The notes beneath the pieces are model-generated. The model worked only from the letters and a program-made list of their open reading frames with translations, did not search any database and was not told the DNA's origin. From the NCBI GenBank assembly GCA_045576435.1, contig JAZNGL010000100.1, positions 1 through 7,507 of the forward strand: a DNA stretch of 7,507 nt, given 5' to 3'. Source of the stretch: CAKSIW01 sp045576435 (GTDB taxonomy: Bacteria; Bacillota; Clostridia; Monoglobales; Monoglobaceae). Position numbers and translations under genes: made by a program. This document shows positions 6,379 through 7,507 of the stretch, piece by piece (positions within the stretch are counted from its first letter, which is position 1; each line of letters begins with the position of its first letter).

Positions 6379-7413
6379 ATGAGTAAATTTAAGTATTCGG
6401 TAGGTCCTTGGAACGTTCACGAAGGAGCAGATGCATATGGTCCTGCAGTAAGAGAAACAATCCCGTTTGAAGAAAAAATCAAAACCTTTAAAGAAATCGG
6501 TTTTGACGCTATCCAATTCCATGATGACGACGCTGTTCCTAATATAAACAATATGACAGAGGCTGAAATCATCGCTGAAGCAAAATCAGTTAAGGCACTT
6601 CTCGACAAATATGACCTGAAGGCTGAGTTTGTTGCTCCACGTCTCTGGATGGACCCGCATACTATCGATGGCGGATTCACATCAAACAGCAAGGAAGACA
6701 GAGATTTTGCACTTTGGAGAGCCTTTCGTTCAATTGATATTGCAAATGCATTGGGTTGTGACAAGATTGTTTTATGGCTTGCAAGAGAAGGAACTCTTTG
6801 TTATGAGAGTAAAAGTCCTGTTGAATCAACAAACAAGCTTATTGATGCAATAAACAAAATGCTCGAATATGACAAAAACATCAAGATTATGATTGAAACA
6901 AAGCCTAATGAGCCTATCGACAGAAGCGTTTGCCCAACGCTCGGACACTGTCTTGCAATTTCAGCAGCAACTATTGACCCAAGCCGTGTTGGTGGTCTTT
7001 TAGAGAGTGCTCATGCAATGCTTGCAGGTCTTGACCCAGCAAGTGAAATCGGCTTTGCAATGGCAATGAATAAGCTCTGGGGCGTTCACTTAAACGACCA
7101 AAATGGCATGAAATTTGACCAAGATAAGAGCTTTGGTGTTGAAAACTTGCGCACAGCCTTCAATCAGATTAAGATACTTATGGAAAACGGTTATGGCAAC
7201 AATGGTGAATATATCGGCCTTGATGTTAAGGTTATGAGAACACAAAAGCAAGATGGTAGCTATCAGCACCTCAAAAACAGCTTGCATATTGCAAAAGCCC
7301 TTGAGAAAAAAGCTGAGAGCTTTGACTATGACTTCCAGAAAAAATGTGTTGAAGCTCGCGACTATGAATCTCTTGAACTTTATGTAATGAATCTCTTGAT
7401 GGGAATTGAATAA
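6379..7413 (+). CDS. xylose isomerase-family TIM-barrel protein (class I type)
   Basis: A 344-residue homologue of the shorter, Streptomyces-type xylose isomerases, which interconvert aldoses and ketoses with two divalent metals. Matching by eye to that family, all key residues are present: His48 and Asp51 in FHDDD, Glu173 and Lys175 in ETKPNEP, Glu209 and His212 in ESAHAMLAG, Asp240 in VHLNDQNG, Asp247 and Asp249 in FDQD, and Asp282 in GLDVK. Trp11 and Trp133 of the pocket are kept, while positions matching Phe26, Thr90 and Phe94 of the Streptomyces enzymes appear to be Tyr20, Ala86 and Trp90. This suggests a related but different substrate. The C-terminus is short, with only about 60 residues after Asp282. 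The start ATG is 10 bases after AAGGA (6364-6368). It is the last gene of the operon visible. True xylose isomerase is possible, but no xylulokinase is seen; keto-sugar or C-glycoside lyase-type relatives of this fold are an alternative. Confidence 0.88.
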   Translation: MSKFKYSVGPWNVHEGADAYGPAVRETIPFEEKIKTFKEIGFDAIQFHDDDAVPNINNMTEAEIIAEAKSVKALLDKYDLKAEFVAPRLWMDPHTIDGGFTSNSKEDRDFALWRAFRSIDIANALGCDKIVLWLAREGTLCYESKSPVESTNKLIDAINKMLEYDKNIKIMIETKPNEPIDRSVCPTLGHCLAISAATIDPSRVGGLLESAHAMLAGLDPASEIGFAMAMNKLWGVHLNDQNGMKFDQDKSFGVENLRTAFNQIKILMENGYGNNGEYIGLDVKVMRTQKQDGSYQHLKNSLHIAKALEKKAESFDYDFQKKCVEARDYESLELYVMNLLMGIE

Positions 7414-7439
7414 TTTATATAGTATTTATTAAAATCATA

Positions 7440-7459
7440 ACCACTAGTAAACTAGTGGT
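7440..7459. repeat. perfect 9-bp inverted repeat, first of a hairpin cluster
   Basis: ACCACTAGT (7440-7448) and ACTAGTGGT (7451-7459) pair perfectly around AA. It lies 26 bases after the last stop. No T-run follows, so it is a poor terminator; the inner ACTAGT is itself palindromic, so a cruciform or slipped form is also possible. Confidence 0.75.
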
Positions 7460-7466
7460 ATGCACT

Positions 7467-7481
7467 GCCCCTAGAAGGGGC
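7467..7481. repeat. GC-rich hairpin, second of the cluster
   Basis: GCCCCT (7467-7472) pairs with AGGGGC (7476-7481) around a 3-base AGA loop. It starts 7 bases after the first hairpin and, again, is not followed by a T-run. Its GC-rich stem stands out from the AT-rich surroundings. Confidence 0.7.
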
Positions 7482-7495
7482 TATTACAGGCTTAA

Positions 7496-7507
7496 CCCCT
7501 ATAAGGG
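7496..7507. repeat. third hairpin, cut by the right edge
   Basis: CCCCT (7496-7500) is followed by ATA and then AGGG (7504-7507), so at least a 4-base stem with a 3-base loop; one more G beyond the edge would complete it. Together with the previous two hairpins it suggests a structured repeat or the subterminal end of a mobile element that continues outside the window. Confidence 0.45.

Noticed and set aside
7440..7481. Intrinsic terminator of the sugar operon
   Set aside because: The two stems are good, but neither is followed by a run of T on the plus strand nor, reading leftward, on the minus strand.
1..7507. CRISPR array, tRNA or rRNA genes
   Set aside because: No regularly spaced direct repeats, cloverleaf-like segments or rRNA-like sequence were seen; nearly all of the window is explained by protein-coding genes.

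Overview
The window is AT-rich with strong Shine-Dalgarno sites (AGGAGG, GGAGG, GAGGTG) and compact gene spacing. The proteins look like those of a low-GC Gram-positive bacterium, most likely an anaerobic member of class Clostridia of the gut type. That placement is inferred from composition and protein style; no rRNA or other taxonomic marker is present.

Layout: (1) Positions 1-1336 hold the 3' part of argH (argininosuccinate lyase, last step of arginine synthesis), reading rightward and cut by the left edge. (2) A perfect inverted repeat at 1349-1390 forms a terminator that can serve both argH and the leftward genes converging on it. (3) Two leftward genes, a DegT/DnrJ/EryC1/StrS-type PLP aminotransferase (3333 to 2176) and a cytoplasmic SGNH/GDSL hydrolase (2103 to 1411), form a probable small operon. 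(4) A 176-base divergent control region (3334-3509) carries a good sigma-A-type promoter in each direction. (5) A rightward operon follows: a cupin/AraC-family regulator, an IolE-like TIM-barrel sugar isomerase/dehydratase, a Gfo/Idh/MocA NAD(P)-dependent oxidoreductase, and a xylose-isomerase-family TIM-barrel protein. (6) The last 68 bases hold two complete hairpins and the start of a third, which looks like the edge of a repeat or small mobile element.

The rightward operon looks like a sugar or cyclitol catabolic module: a ligand-sensing regulator, one redox enzyme likely to make or reduce a keto-sugar, and two metal-dependent TIM-barrel enzymes likely to isomerise, dehydrate or cleave it. 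No kinase or transporter lies in the window. The divergent aminotransferase and hydrolase may act on the same or a related substrate, since their promoter faces the regulator's.

Two points deserve most attention. The Gfo/Idh gene is interrupted by a one-base frameshift near 6210-6214; its missing C-terminus (about 50 codons) is intact in the -1 frame up to 6362. The xylose-isomerase homologue keeps all metal and catalytic residues of class I xylose isomerases but has changed residues in the sugar pocket, so it may act on a substrate other than xylose.
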